The notes beneath the pieces are model-generated. The model saw only the letters and a list, made by a program, of their open reading frames with translations. It searched no databases and was not told the DNA's origin. A program made the position numbers and the translations under genes. This document shows, one piece after another, positions 1 to 10,031 of a DNA stretch of 64,000 nucleotides. The stretch spans positions 248,001 through 312,000 of the forward strand of contig NZ_JAHKQO010000045.1 of NCBI RefSeq assembly GCF_018861065.1. Reading direction: 5' to 3'. This stretch comes from Paraglaciecola arctica (GTDB lineage: Bacteria; Pseudomonadota; Gammaproteobacteria; Enterobacterales; Alteromonadaceae). Each line of letters starts with the position of its first letter. The first letter of the stretch is position 1.

Positions 1-980
1 GCAAGCAAATAATTCACATAGCCATTGGGTTTAACCGCAAATTGCTGAGCATTGTTTTTAATTACAAAATTTATACGTAACTGTTTCATGTCAGTTTGCG
101 GAATGTAATGCACAACTTTCTTTAAATGTTCAGGTTTAGCTACCGAAACTGTCATTTGAGGTCTAGGAGTGTTTTTATTTGGGATCTTGCTAAAATGTGC
201 TTGAGCCAATTTTTTCATTTCTTCGATTGGCAAATGACTGACCATTGCTGCTTTCATTAGGTTGGCAGAATAATATTTGTTGTACATAGCAACTAAGGCA
301 GTTTGTAATTTGTTGTTTTCTTTATCAACTAGGGAGTCTAAATTGCCCCAATTAAACTGCGAAATGGGGTGTTCGGGATTTAAAGTAGTGCCATTAAGTT
401 GTTGTAAAATCACCCAATCGTTAGGGCTTTTCATGGTCCACTCGGAATGCACAGCGTTTCGCTCTTTATCCGCATAACTTTCGTCTAAAATGGCTTCATA
501 GAAAAAGCCGCTAAAACGCGATAACGCTTCATCATAAGCGTCGTTATTTACTGCCACCATATAATTGGTATGATCAAGCTCTGTATAGGCGTTTTGACTA
601 CCGCCATTACGACTTATAAATTCACTATAATCGCCCACTGTAGGGTAACTTTTGGTGCCTAAGAACAACATATGCTCTAAATAATGTGCTAAGCCACCAA
701 ACTCTTTAGGTTCTTGTAATGACCCTACAGCCACACTTAACGCGGCCGCTGACTTTTCAATACTAGGATCTGATACCAACATCACCTCAAGTTGGTTATC
801 CAATACAATTGCGGCATATTCTCGATTATCGATGGGACTTTTTACAATTTCACTTTGTGGGTCAGGTTGTGCCGACATGACCAAAGACTTAGCAGTGTCA
901 GTTGAACCACAAGCATTCAATAATATACTTGCGCTGATCCAAAAAGCCCATGCAAACTGGCGTCGGGTCGTTGAAGTCAT
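1..980 (-). CDS. M16 family metallopeptidase lipoprotein (N-terminal part, runs off the window)
   Basis: The minus-strand frame stays open from an ATG at 978-980 to the window edge, giving about 326 residues. The N-terminus has an arginine-containing start, a hydrophobic stretch and a lipobox (ILLNAC), so the mature protein is probably an outer-membrane lipoprotein facing the periplasm. About 100 residues in is HYLEH, the inverted zinc motif HxxEH of the insulinase/pitrilysin family, followed by MLFLGT, a context typical of protease III-like enzymes. The next blocks (NGGSQNAYT, NAVHSEW) match the N-terminal M16 domain, with the second glutamate of the metal site in the latter. The C-terminal domains lie outside the window. 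It is co-oriented with secF upstream but separated by a terminator-like hairpin, so it is probably its own unit. Confidence 0.88.
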   Translation of the reverse strand, partial: MTSTTRRQFAWAFWISASILLNACGSTDTAKSLVMSAQPDPQSEIVKSPIDNREYAAIVLDNQLEVMLVSDPSIEKSAAALSVAVGSLQEPKEFGGLAHYLEHMLFLGTKSYPTVGDYSEFISRNGGSQNAYTELDHTNYMVAVNNDAYDEALSRFSGFFYEAILDESYADKERNAVHSEWTMKSPNDWVILQQLNGTTLNPEHPISQFNWGNLDSLVDKENNKLQTALVAMYNKYYSANLMKAAMVSHLPIEEMKKLAQAHFSKIPNKNTPRPQMTVSVAKPEHLKKVVHYIPQTDMKQLRINFVIKNNAQQFAVKPNGYVNYLL

Positions 981-1100
981 AAAAATTCCTGATGTTATAA
1001 TTTTAAAAATCTGATGCATCAAAATATACCCTATTAATGACCACCAGTGGTGATAAAGACTGTTAGAAAGTGTGTTTTAAAAGGGAATATTATCGACCAC

Positions 1101-1158
1101 CCAATACAACAAAGCGCAGAACAAAAAACACCAATGATGTAGTGCTTTTGTTCTGCGC
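1101..1158 (-). terminator. Terminator-like hairpin after secF
   Basis: A perfect 13-bp inverted repeat (GCGCAGAACAAAA at 1114-1126 with its complement at 1146-1158) lies 50 bases past the secF stop. Read on the minus strand, the stem is followed by TTTGTTGTATT. This fits a rho-independent terminator ending the tgt-yajC-secD-secF unit before the M16 peptidase gene. Confidence 0.6.
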
Positions 1159-1207
1159 CTTAGCGCATATGGTTTTTGTGTGGTTAAATAGTTTGAACCA
1201 AAGTAAC

Positions 1208-2149
1208 CTAAATTACCGCGTCTTGGTCCGCCCCTTCTTTTTCAATTTCAGTAGGCATCAAATCTTCTTTACTGATACCTAACGTCAAAGCCACTAAGCT
1301 AGCCACATAAATTGAAGAATAGGTGCCTATTACTACCCCAAACAGCAAAGCTGTCGCAAAACCATGAATAGTTGCACCGCCAACAAAAAACAAAGCAAGC
1401 AAAACTAAAATAGTGGTCAAAGAGGTAATGATGGTTCGGTTAAGTGTCTGGGTCAGAGAAATATTAATAATCTCTTCTGAATCACCTTTACGTATTTTGC
1501 GGAAGTTTTCACGAATACGGTCACACACCACTATTGTATCGTTCAATGAATAACCAATCACTGCTAACACCGCTGCCAGTACAGTCAAATCAAATTCTAA
1601 CTGCAAGATTGAAAACAATCCCAAAGTGATGATTACATCATGAGTTAGGGCCGCTACCGAACCTAACGCAAAGCGCCATTCAAAACGCAGAGCGACATAG
1701 ATAAGGATACAAATTAACGCCACCAACATCGCCAATCCGCCTTGTTCAGTGAGTTCATCACCGACACTGGAGCTTACAAAAGAACTGCCGCGCATTTCTG
1801 CACTGCTGTCAGCCTCTTGCAATACTTTGATAGCCGCGTCTCCTAACTCAGAAGGTTTCACTCCTTCACGAGAAGCTAAGCGGATCAACACATCTTGGCT
1901 GCTACCAAAATTTTGAACTACGGCATCCTTAAAATCCGACGCTTCAAGTTGTTTGCGGATCTGTTCTAAATCAGCGGTATTTGCATACCCCACTTCAATT
2001 TGAGTCCCACCAGTAAAATCAAGGCCCCAGTTCAATTGGTTAATTGCTAAGGATGTCAGAGAGCCTATTAGTAACAAAATCGACAAAATGGCCGCTGGTT
2101 TTCTCAGCGTCATGAAGGCGACGGTTTCTTTCATTTTTAATATTTGCAT
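1208..2149 (-). CDS. secF: Protein translocase subunit SecF
   Basis: SecF is the partner of SecD in the membrane complex that uses the proton-motive force to help SecYEG complete protein export. The 313-residue length is typical. The sequence shows one N-terminal membrane segment (about 17-38), the conserved NWGLDFTGGTQIE block at the start of the periplasmic domain, and five further membrane segments from about 137 onward. The last of these include the RND-type stretch GYSLNDTIVVCDRIRE. The start ATG has an AGGAG ribosome site placed in the 10-base gap after the secD stop, so the two genes are tightly coupled. The C-terminal tail (EIEKEGADQDAVI) is acidic and variable, as usual. Confidence 0.97.
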   Translation of the reverse strand: MQILKMKETVAFMTLRKPAAILSILLLIGSLTSLAINQLNWGLDFTGGTQIEVGYANTADLEQIRKQLEASDFKDAVVQNFGSSQDVLIRLASREGVKPSELGDAAIKVLQEADSSAEMRGSSFVSSSVGDELTEQGGLAMLVALICILIYVALRFEWRFALGSVAALTHDVIITLGLFSILQLEFDLTVLAAVLAVIGYSLNDTIVVCDRIRENFRKIRKGDSEEIINISLTQTLNRTIITSLTTILVLLALFFVGGATIHGFATALLFGVVIGTYSSIYVASLVALTLGISKEDLMPTEIEKEGADQDAVI

Positions 2150-2159
2150 GTTGGCGCTC

Positions 2160-4004
2160 CTAAATTGACAACTTGGTCAGACGTTTACCGCCCCACCATG
2201 CATTAACGATGACACGAGTCACAATGATAGCCGTGAACATTGAAGTGATGATCCCAATCATTAGGGTAATAGAAAACCCCTTAATTGGTCCGGTACCGAC
2301 CGCAAACAAAATTAAACCTACTAAGAAAGTAGTGATGTTAGCATCTAAAATAGTTGAAAATGCACTGTCGTAACCATGATGAATGGCTTGTTGCGGACTA
2401 CGCCCATCGTTAAGTTCTTCTCGTATTCGCTCGAATATCAAGACGTTAGCATCTACTGCCATACCAACAGTTAGTACTATACCTGCCATACCAGGCAAAG
2501 TTAGCGTTGCTCCTGGAATCATTGACATAATACCAATGATCATCACTAAGTTTAGAGTCAGCGCCACATTGGCCACCAAACCAAACTTTTTGTAATAGAC
2601 CAGCATAAATATGAGAACGGCAATGAAACCATAAACAATAGCTTTGGTGCCTAGGTCGATATTTTCTTGCCCTAGACTGGGTCCCACTGTACGTTCTTCG
2701 ATGATTTGAATAGGTGCGATTAACGCCCCAGCTCGTAATAACAATGCTAAATCGTATGCTTCTTGAGGTGAATCTAACCCAGTGGTTTCAAATTGATTAC
2801 CAAATACACCGTTAATAGTTGCCACACTAATGACACGTCTTTCTTCTTCAAAAATTAGTTTGTCATCTTTGTCGCGTTCACCAGTGGCTTTAAATTCAAT
2901 AAACACCACTGCCATTGGTTTACCCACGGCGCGTTTAGTGAAGTTAAGCATCTTAGCTCCACCTTTAGAATCAAGGGAAATAGAGACTTTTGGCATGCCA
3001 TACTGATCAACACCACTGTTGGCATCGATTATGGAGCTACCCGCTACTATCACTTTCTTTTTAAGTAGTTGCGGACCACCTTTTTCATAAGGCAACAATT
3101 CGGAACCTGCAGGCACACGGCCATTTACCGCGTCACGCACGTCATGATCTAAATCGACTTCACGATATTCAAGGGTTGCTGTTGCGTTCAAAATTTCTTT
3201 TGCTTTTGCGGTATCTTGAATACCCGGCAATTGCACCACAATACGGTCTGGGCCTTGCTTTTGTACTGTCGGCTCGGCGACCCCTAGTTGGTTCACACGG
3301 TTACGAATAATGGTGATATTTTGTTTTACAGCATAATCACGAGTTTCAGCTAGTTTTTGGTCCGACATACTCGCAAAAATAACTAAATCGTTTCTTTCAA
3401 CAAAGACTAAATCACGGTTTCTATTTTTAAGGAAGAACTCGGCTGAATCTAGGGTTTCTTGGTCGCGAAAATAAATTTCTACCCCGTCATCTACTTGCTT
3501 CACAGTGCGATAACGAATACCTTCTTGGCGCAATGCAGTACGAAAATCGCCTACCATATCTTGCAGATTTTTAGATAAAGCCGATTTCATATCCACTTCC
3601 ATTAGAAAGTGCACACCACCACGCAAGTCAAGACCAAGCTTCATCGGAGTACCACCTAAACCTTCTAACCAAGCAGGTGTGTCAGGGGCTAAGTTCATCG
3701 CTACAAAATAATCATCACCTAAGGATTTTTCAATTTTTTCGCGAGCCATAAGTTGGCTATCAGAATCATTCAAACGCACAAGAATTTGGTCGTTTTCGAT
3801 GACTATACTTTTACTCGATATATTTGCAGTTGCCAATTCAGCTGTGACTTTATCGACAACTTCAGCATTGATAACAGCATTTTTACCCGCTGATATTTGC
3901 ACGGCATGATCTTCACCATACAAATTCGGCGAAGCATATAAAGCACAAAGGCCGATCACTACGATCACCAATAGGTACTTCCATAGCGGAGTTTGATTTA
4001 ACAC
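2160..4004 (-). CDS. secD: Protein translocase subunit SecD
   Basis: SecD forms the larger part of the SecDF export motor, with a big periplasmic region and six membrane segments. The 614 residues match the usual length in gammaproteobacteria. Visible landmarks are the N-terminal membrane anchor (about 9-25), the signature KLGLDLRGGVHFLMEVD near 120-137, the periplasmic block NRVNQLGVAEPTVQKQG, and the C-terminal RND-type region with GMAVDANVLIFERIREEL near 515. It lies between yajC and secF in the conserved order. A small GC-rich hairpin with a T run sits just upstream between yajC and this gene and could tune its expression relative to tgt-yajC. Confidence 0.97.
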   Translation of the reverse strand: MLNQTPLWKYLLVIVVIGLCALYASPNLYGEDHAVQISAGKNAVINAEVVDKVTAELATANISSKSIVIENDQILVRLNDSDSQLMAREKIEKSLGDDYFVAMNLAPDTPAWLEGLGGTPMKLGLDLRGGVHFLMEVDMKSALSKNLQDMVGDFRTALRQEGIRYRTVKQVDDGVEIYFRDQETLDSAEFFLKNRNRDLVFVERNDLVIFASMSDQKLAETRDYAVKQNITIIRNRVNQLGVAEPTVQKQGPDRIVVQLPGIQDTAKAKEILNATATLEYREVDLDHDVRDAVNGRVPAGSELLPYEKGGPQLLKKKVIVAGSSIIDANSGVDQYGMPKVSISLDSKGGAKMLNFTKRAVGKPMAVVFIEFKATGERDKDDKLIFEEERRVISVATINGVFGNQFETTGLDSPQEAYDLALLLRAGALIAPIQIIEERTVGPSLGQENIDLGTKAIVYGFIAVLIFMLVYYKKFGLVANVALTLNLVMIIGIMSMIPGATLTLPGMAGIVLTVGMAVDANVLIFERIREELNDGRSPQQAIHHGYDSAFSTILDANITTFLVGLILFAVGTGPIKGFSITLMIGIITSMFTAIIVTRVIVNAWWGGKRLTKLSI

Positions 4005-4026
4005 AAGAATTTCCTTCCAATCTTAC

Positions 4027-4050
4027 AATAAAAAGGGGCCGCTGAGCCCC
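4027..4050 (-). terminator. Hairpin with T run between yajC and secD (possible attenuator)
   Basis: On the minus strand, GGGGC and GCCCC (plus positions 46-50 and 35-39 of the 4000 block) pair across a six-base loop and are followed directly by TTTTTATTG. The stem is only five pairs but all G-C. It sits inside an operon normally transcribed through, so partial termination or RNA processing is more likely than a full stop. Confidence 0.45.
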
Positions 4051-4065
4051 TATCGCTATCTATGT

Positions 4066-4401
4066 TTAGATGGCCTTCATAGTGCCTTTAGGCAAAACTG
4101 CAGACACGGCAGATTTTTGAATGACTATGTTAGTGCTGTCGTTTAAAGCAATTTCAATAAAATCTTTTTCTTCGGTCACTTTAACAATTTTCCCAACCAT
4201 GCCGCCTTGTGTTAACACTTCATCACCTTTGCCTAGCGATGAAACCAAGTTTTTGTGATCTTTAACACGTTTAGCTTGCGGACGATAAAGCATAAAATAA
4301 AAAATCAAACCAAACACGCCCAGCATGATTAACATTTCAAACCCACCACCAGCAGCTCCGCCTGCATCTTGTGCATACGCATTGGATATAAATAAACTCA
4401 T
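4066..4401 (-). CDS. yajC: Preprotein translocase subunit YajC
   Basis: YajC is a small single-span inner-membrane protein that co-purifies with SecDF and SecYEG. The 111-residue sequence has a short N-terminal segment with an AYAQDA stretch, one membrane span (about 22-40, MLIMLGVFGLIFYFMLYRP) and the conserved cytoplasmic part RPQAKRVKDHKNLVSSLGKGDEVLTQGG. It sits in the standard place between tgt and secD. The glycine-rich stretch before the span (DAGGAAGGGFEM) is common in this family. Confidence 0.96.
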   Translation of the reverse strand: MSLFISNAYAQDAGGAAGGGFEMLIMLGVFGLIFYFMLYRPQAKRVKDHKNLVSSLGKGDEVLTQGGMVGKIVKVTEEKDFIEIALNDSTNIVIQKSAVSAVLPKGTMKAI

Positions 4402-4444
4402 AATTTCCCCTAATTTTTGTAAATTTTAATTGTATTAGTGCCAG

Positions 4445-5563
<1,119 letters not shown>

Positions 5564-5926
5564 TTATTTATCTCTGCTTACCGGAAAACAGTCCGATGGC
5601 GAAATTAGATTGCAAAAAAGAATGCAAAGCGACTAAACGCTATACTCAAATTTACAAGCCCTGCTTAAAAACGATGCGAGATTATATACGAATCGGCTTA
5701 AGGTTTAAAAACATATCAACGATAATTTGAGCATGATTTGATAACTGAAATGAACCACTACTGATTAATCGTTAATTAGTACCCTTTGAAAGCCCTAGCG
5801 CTCAACCTCCCCCTTTAGAATTGTGTGCAATGAGTACGTTTTGATTCGCTACTAACATACTGATTAAAAATCGATTATATTAACGCCATTCGGTGCATCA
5901 CTCACTCTCAAATTCGGTATAGTTAT
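5564..5926. other. Intergenic region between divergent genes
   Basis: This 363-base AT-rich gap lies between the tgt start (minus strand) and the start of the membrane-protein gene at 5927 (plus strand), so it should hold promoters in both directions. I see no convincing ORF, RNA gene, repeat or clear -35/-10 pair in it. Confidence 0.5.
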
Positions 5927-6997
5927 TTGTCAAACAATAAGTTACAGCACTTCGACAACACTGAAGAAACACCACAAACGAAGAGCAATCAGTTTTTTTC
6001 GAAGAAATTTTGGCTGCGTTCGCCTAAACAAATTATCCCTACTCTGCGTTCTAGGTTTTCACAATTAACACTTTCGCAATGGATGTACTTTTTCGCATTT
6101 TTAATGTTAATGATCCATGCAGATGAAGATATCCAAAAAGATACTGGATTGTTGTGGGTTGGAACGATAGCCGGTATAGGACTTGTTAGAGAGCTTTGGC
6201 ACGTATTTATTCGTACCTGGGAGCACATGTTAGGTAAAGGCCTTGTTTTAGTTTTGTACGCTGCGACTGCCAATTTTGCTTTCGCTATTTCAGCACTTAA
6301 AATCAATATTATCACTGGTATCGAACCTGGCCCTTTTGTTTTCACCTTAGGCTTTGCCACTTTAATTATGCTGCCGTTTTGGTTGCTAATGAGCTCCATT
6401 ATGTTTTTTTCTGTCGCTTTGGTAGCAGGAAACCTTTGGCTAATCGTCGGTGTGTTATTACGTCTGGTAAAAATCAAAGTTAGGGTACATTGGGAAGACA
6501 GAGTATTTGTTATTGTGACCATGATATTGCGACTGGTATTGATACCTTATGTCATTATGTCGATTTTCTATATTGCAGTTCCATACGCTGAACAAATCGA
6601 ATTATTTGATCAGCCTATGGCACTGATCAAAGAAGAGTCATCAGAGGATGCTAATTCACTAGACGAAACGGGTCATAAAATTGACGATAAAATAGTATTG
6701 AGTGAGTCTGAATCGAAAAATATCAAACTCACATTAAATAGAAACCAATTTATTCTACCTGTCGATGAAAGCGGCAAGATAAAATGGCTAGACAATGTCA
6801 TTGCAGGATTTATTTATCATTTTGAAACCTATCCAAAATCAGCCTGTGTAAAACGCCCCGAACAGCGCAGTTTACCCATAGATGAAAATTTGATTTTACT
6901 GGTCACCAAAGATGACTCTGTTTTAGGGTACGCCTTTAGTGTGGGCCCTTGTGTAGGAAACTATTTTGATGCTAAACAATCACCATCTAGTGAATAA
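5927..6997 (+). CDS. Multi-pass membrane protein of unknown function
   Basis: I do not recognise the family. The 356-residue product starts at a TTG without a clear ribosome site, and the next in-frame ATG is about 52 codons on, so the start is uncertain. After a polar N-terminus (1-45) there are about six hydrophobic segments between residues 50 and 220, for example LSQWMYFFAFLMLMIHA and IMFFSVALVAGNLWLIVGVLL. An acidic, serine-rich linker follows, then a C-terminal soluble domain (about 245-356) with CVKRPEQRSLPIDENLILLVTKDD. The gene is placed between tgt and queA facing away from tgt. A hairpin at 7199-7223 lies downstream between it and the convergent next gene. Confidence 0.75.
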   Translation: MSNNKLQHFDNTEETPQTKSNQFFSKKFWLRSPKQIIPTLRSRFSQLTLSQWMYFFAFLMLMIHADEDIQKDTGLLWVGTIAGIGLVRELWHVFIRTWEHMLGKGLVLVLYAATANFAFAISALKINIITGIEPGPFVFTLGFATLIMLPFWLLMSSIMFFSVALVAGNLWLIVGVLLRLVKIKVRVHWEDRVFVIVTMILRLVLIPYVIMSIFYIAVPYAEQIELFDQPMALIKEESSEDANSLDETGHKIDDKIVLSESESKNIKLTLNRNQFILPVDESGKIKWLDNVIAGFIYHFETYPKSACVKRPEQRSLPIDENLILLVTKDDSVLGYAFSVGPCVGNYFDAKQSPSSE

Positions 6998-7198
6998 TGC
7001 CCGACAACAATAACAATTTGAGAGCTTGAATAGACTCGCTCTCCCTGCACAAGAAATAAAGTTCTAGATAACATATTTAAGAAAAAAGAATTATGGTTGT
7101 AGAACGATGACTAGTGTCCTTGCAATTGAAACTTGAAGCTTCAATTAACGAGTTTGATTTATAAGCTTTAAATCATACCCACTATTTTCCAGAAATAT

Positions 7199-7223
7199 CG
7201 GACTGGTAACACTTGCCAGTCCG
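7199..7223. terminator. Inverted repeat between convergent genes
   Basis: A perfect 8-bp stem (CGGACTGG and CCAGTCCG) with a nine-base loop sits between the convergent genes ending at 6997 and 7248. No strong T run follows on either strand. A shared transcription stop is likely but not proven. Confidence 0.4.
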
Positions 7224-7247
7224 CCAAGTTTAGAGGCCTAGCAAAGC

Positions 7248-7841
7248 TTAGTTAACAGCTCGTCTAGAACACACTCCTAAACAGCCCAACAATATTAGAC
7301 TCAATATTGGAGGAACTGCAACATCTGTTTGTTCAGTAGCAAAAGTAATAGCGCCTTGCCATAGATCACCGGTGTCAATAGCGTCACCGCCATCGTAACG
7401 AACAATCAAAGTATTTGCGGTAAAATCTACCGAGAAATTAGTCAAATAGGTACTAGAAATAATGCCTACCGATACAATTTCGTGCCCGGCTGGCCAATCT
7501 ATATCATCTATAGTCATGGTCCAACCCAAGGTGATAATTGGATCAGGTAAACCAGTTGTCACTTCCTGCACAAACGAAATTGAATTGGCGAAAAAGCTGA
7601 CTTCCATTTCAGAACCATCATTCATTCCAGCAGGTAAAATATTGCCATCGGATACTGGTTCATAGCCCATAGTGACACTTATTGGGCCGAATTCATTATC
7701 GCTAAGGAAGCCATCACTATATAAACTAACGTTTAGTCCGTCGGGATCAGTTAACAAGTTCCCACTGGCCGAGTGCGTATAACTAAAAAATAAAAACAAA
7801 CTGCTGTATAAAGATAAAACTACTTTTTTTCTGAACATCAT
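7248..7841 (-). CDS. Secreted protein with degenerate PEP-CTERM-like tail
   Basis: The 197-residue product has an N-terminal signal peptide (MMFRKKVVLSLYSSLFLFFSY, cleaved near the following alanines) and an extracellular-type body rich in Asp, Gly and Thr. Its C-terminus has the architecture of a PEP-CTERM sorting signal: a short VPP motif (AVPPILS), a hydrophobic span (LILLGCLGVC) and a final SRRAVN basic tail. The canonical Pro-Glu-Pro is replaced by Val-Pro-Pro, so it is either a divergent exosortase substrate or a protein that has lost the signal. No family could be assigned to the body. It lies between tgt and queA, convergent with the membrane-protein gene. Confidence 0.75.
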   Translation of the reverse strand: MMFRKKVVLSLYSSLFLFFSYTHSASGNLLTDPDGLNVSLYSDGFLSDNEFGPISVTMGYEPVSDGNILPAGMNDGSEMEVSFFANSISFVQEVTTGLPDPIITLGWTMTIDDIDWPAGHEIVSVGIISSTYLTNFSVDFTANTLIVRYDGGDAIDTGDLWQGAITFATEQTDVAVPPILSLILLGCLGVCSRRAVN

Positions 7842-8261
7842 AGTTCTCCGGTTTTGTAGTCCTCAGTTAAAACAACACTAAGTAAAAGCATTTTCTGAAG
7901 GTTAAATTTGATATTACTGTACTCGAACACCATTCTCACTGGCGTTTGTGAATGGCGAAGAAAATTACGCAAATTCTATTCCGGTAAATAAATCTATTTA
8001 ATGATCAAAATGTTAGAGGTAGTTGGCTGGAGTTCAAAATTGAAAAACTAGATAAGGTGTAAAAATAACTGACACAAAACACCTTAACATTCCGAAAATA
8101 TCGGAGCTTAAGAGGAGCTCGAACCTATCTACTAGTGCACAACTTTGTTATCGATGTTTTATGATTCTATCAATACGTAATACTTTTATATTCGACCTAA
8201 TCCTCAGACGTATTCTTATTGAAACTTACGTCAAATGTTGCGACCAAATCGAATAAATACA
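7842..8261. other. 420-base intergenic region upstream of the PEP-CTERM-like gene
   Basis: The stretch separates queA's 3' end from the start of the secreted-protein gene, both on the minus strand. It is AT-rich with only short inverted repeats, for example AAGGTGT at 8054-8060 with ACACCTT at 8079-8085. I see no ORF with coding character and no recognisable RNA gene. It should contain the promoter of the gene starting at 7841. Confidence 0.45.
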
Positions 8262-9308
8262 TTAACTATTTTGCTTCTCCAAAAACATTGCATCACCGTA
8301 GCTAAAAAATCGATATTGTTGTTCTATAGCTTGTTGATATGCATTTTCGATATTTGCTTTGCCACAAAACGCGCTGACTAACATTAACAAAGTAGATTCC
8401 GATAAATGGAAGTTGGTTAACATGGCGTCAACTAATTGGAATTCGTAGCCGGGGTAAATAAAAATATCCGTATCCGAGAAGAAAGGGCTTAATTGTGTGC
8501 AAGCCTTTAACGACGCTTGGGCTGCAGATTCGATTGAACGGACCGATGTAGTACCCACTGCGATGACTCGCTTTCCCGCTGCTTTTGTGGCCAAAATAGC
8601 CTCTACAACTTGTGGTGAAACTTCTGCGTACTCTGAATGCATTTGGTGTTCAAGAATATTATCTACACGAACCGGTTGAAATGTACCTGCGCCAACATGC
8701 AGTGTAACAAATTCCGATTGCACACCTTTGTCTTTAAGTTTCTGCAAAATGTCATCATCAAAATGCAATCCAGCGGTAGGAGCAGCAACAGCACCTGGGA
8801 CGCGGTTATAAACAGTTTGATACCGCTCTTTATCTGAGTCTTCGTCAGGTCTATCAATGTAAGGTGGCAAAGGCATATGACCATATTGCTCTAGCAAACT
8901 TAAAACCGGCTCTTCACTCAAAAATCTCAACTCAAATAAGGCTCCTTGTCGGGCCACCATTTCTACTTCTACGGAGCCTTCTAAAATCAGCTTACTGTCT
9001 ACTTTCGGAGATTTGCTAGCTCGCACATGCGCTAAAACTCGATGTTCATCTAATACCCTTTCAATTAACACTTCGACTTTTCCACCAGACTCTTTTTGGC
9101 CTAGTAGCCTTGCTGGAATGACTCGGGTATTATTGAAAATAAGCAAATCACCTTGTTCAATTAGGTCGACTATTTCAGCAAATTTTTTATGTGAAACCAC
9201 GCCATTGTTACCGTTAAGATGCATCAAACGGCTGCTACTACGCTTCTCAGTAGGATAACGGGCGATTAGGTTTTCTGGCAGATCGAAATGGAAATCGGAT
9301 AGTTTCAT
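8262..9308 (-). CDS. queA: S-adenosylmethionine:tRNA ribosyltransferase-isomerase
   Basis: QueA transfers and isomerises the ribosyl part of S-adenosylmethionine onto preQ1 in tRNA to make epoxyqueuosine. The 348-residue length is normal. Conserved stretches include the N-terminal [30 protein letters not shown], the [10 protein letters not shown] block, [13 protein letters not shown] and [17 protein letters not shown]. It reads away from a region with a plus-strand terminator and possible small RNA. Its usual neighbour tgt is on the same strand but 2.7 kb downstream, beyond two unrelated genes. Confidence 0.98.
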   Translation of the reverse strand: MKLSDFHFDLPENLIARYPTEKRSSSRLMHLNGNNGVVSHKKFAEIVDLIEQGDLLIFNNTRVIPARLLGQKESGGKVEVLIERVLDEHRVLAHVRASKSPKVDSKLILEGSVEVEMVARQGALFELRFLSEEPVLSLLEQYGHMPLPPYIDRPDEDSDKERYQTVYNRVPGAVAAPTAGLHFDDDILQKLKDKGVQSEFVTLHVGAGTFQPVRVDNILEHQMHSEYAEVSPQVVEAILATKAAGKRVIAVGTTSVRSIESAAQASLKACTQLSPFFSDTDIFIYPGYEFQLVDAMLTNFHLSESTLLMLVSAFCGKANIENAYQQAIEQQYRFFSYGDAMFLEKQNS

Positions 9309-9387
9309 AGTAGTCTCAACATTATTTGCAGCGCATTTTACGTATCTTTTTTAATACCTGCAATCAAGTATGTATACCCTAATTATA

Positions 9388-9415
9388 TTGCACATAAATT
9401 CCACTGAATTATCAT
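9388..9415 (+). promoter_or_regulatory. Possible sigma-70 promoter of a short transcript
   Basis: TTGCAC (9388-9393) and TATCAT (9410-9415) are spaced by 16 bases. The -10 element matches five of six consensus positions and the -35 only three. It points to a start near 9422, about 75 bases ahead of a strong terminator with no ORF between. Confidence 0.3.
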
Positions 9416-9421
9416 TACCCC

Positions 9422-9497
9422 ACAGTTAGATTATTGACGTTTTCTCCCAAACTGTTCTTCGCCCAGTGCATTGACTAGATGCACTGGGCTTTTTTTT
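9422..9497 (+). ncRNA. Candidate small RNA ending in a strong terminator
   Basis: No protein-coding gene on the plus strand precedes the intrinsic terminator at 9461-9497, because queA reads the other way. A plausible promoter lies just upstream, so a transcript of about 75 nt is predicted. Its ending, a ten-pair stem plus eight U residues, is the usual 3' end of an Hfq-dependent small RNA. I do not recognise the family, and the start is only inferred. Confidence 0.3.
9461..9497 (+). terminator. Strong intrinsic terminator
   Basis: GCCCAGTGCA (9461-9470) and TGCACTGGGC (9480-9489) form a perfect ten-pair stem with a nine-base loop, followed by eight T residues (9490-9497) on the plus strand. 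It stands alone between divergent features, with no plus-strand gene upstream. Confidence 0.85.
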
Positions 9498-9643
9498 GCT
9501 TAAAACTTAAAATTAGCGACCGAGCTGGTGCGATTTACACCTGTAACTGGAGGAGAGTTAATAGTTTTCTTCTTTATGTTGGCAGTTCAATTCCTAGTCA
9601 TATGAAACTAATTTCAAATTCAAAAGATATTTTGAGTATCTAT

Positions 9644-9949
9644 TTATTCCAAAGGGCTACCTAAATCGGTAAATATTTCAATAATTTCATCACGCTCAAT
9701 CTTACGCATATTCAGCACGTACATGATTTGTAACAACAAATCTGCCCCCATTATCCCCTTGTTGACTTTATTTCTTAGGTTGTCTGCGCTTTGATGTATG
9801 CCTATATTAGATAGTCTGTCGCTGAGGTCTTGATACTTAGTACCTCGTTTCGACATTTCAGCCTTAAGCAGACGCTGAACCAGTTGTCGCCAATCAGCAG
9901 CTAGTGATGGTACTGTGTTGTCAGTTGTTCTATCATTATTTTTGGACAT
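9644..9949 (-). CDS. DUF6471-type small protein
   Basis: The 101-residue product (ATG at 9949; a TTG start six codons earlier is possible) contains a block near residues 20-85 with LVQRLLKAEMSKRGTKYQDL, NLRNKVNKGI and LLLQIMYVL. This resembles the DUF6471 domain, a short helix-turn-helix-like module found in small bacterial proteins. The KRGTKYQDLSDRL pattern looks like the first helices of an XRE-type fold, which suggests a regulator, but no function is established. It stands alone, divergent from the yjf cluster, and the 180-base gap between them holds the yjfI promoter. Confidence 0.7.
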   Translation of the reverse strand: MSKNNDRTTDNTVPSLAADWRQLVQRLLKAEMSKRGTKYQDLSDRLSNIGIHQSADNLRNKVNKGIMGADLLLQIMYVLNMRKIERDEIIEIFTDLGSPLE

Positions 9950-10031
9950 AATATTAGCTTTTACCAAATAACCAAACGTGAATTATAATTTACATTTAAA
10001 ACATATAAATATCAAATGTTGAAAATATAAT

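Noticed and set aside
5989-6522. A 177-residue minus-strand frame opposite the membrane-protein gene at 5927-6997
   Set aside because: It lies wholly antisense to a gene with clear membrane segments and has no start signal, so it is treated as a shadow.
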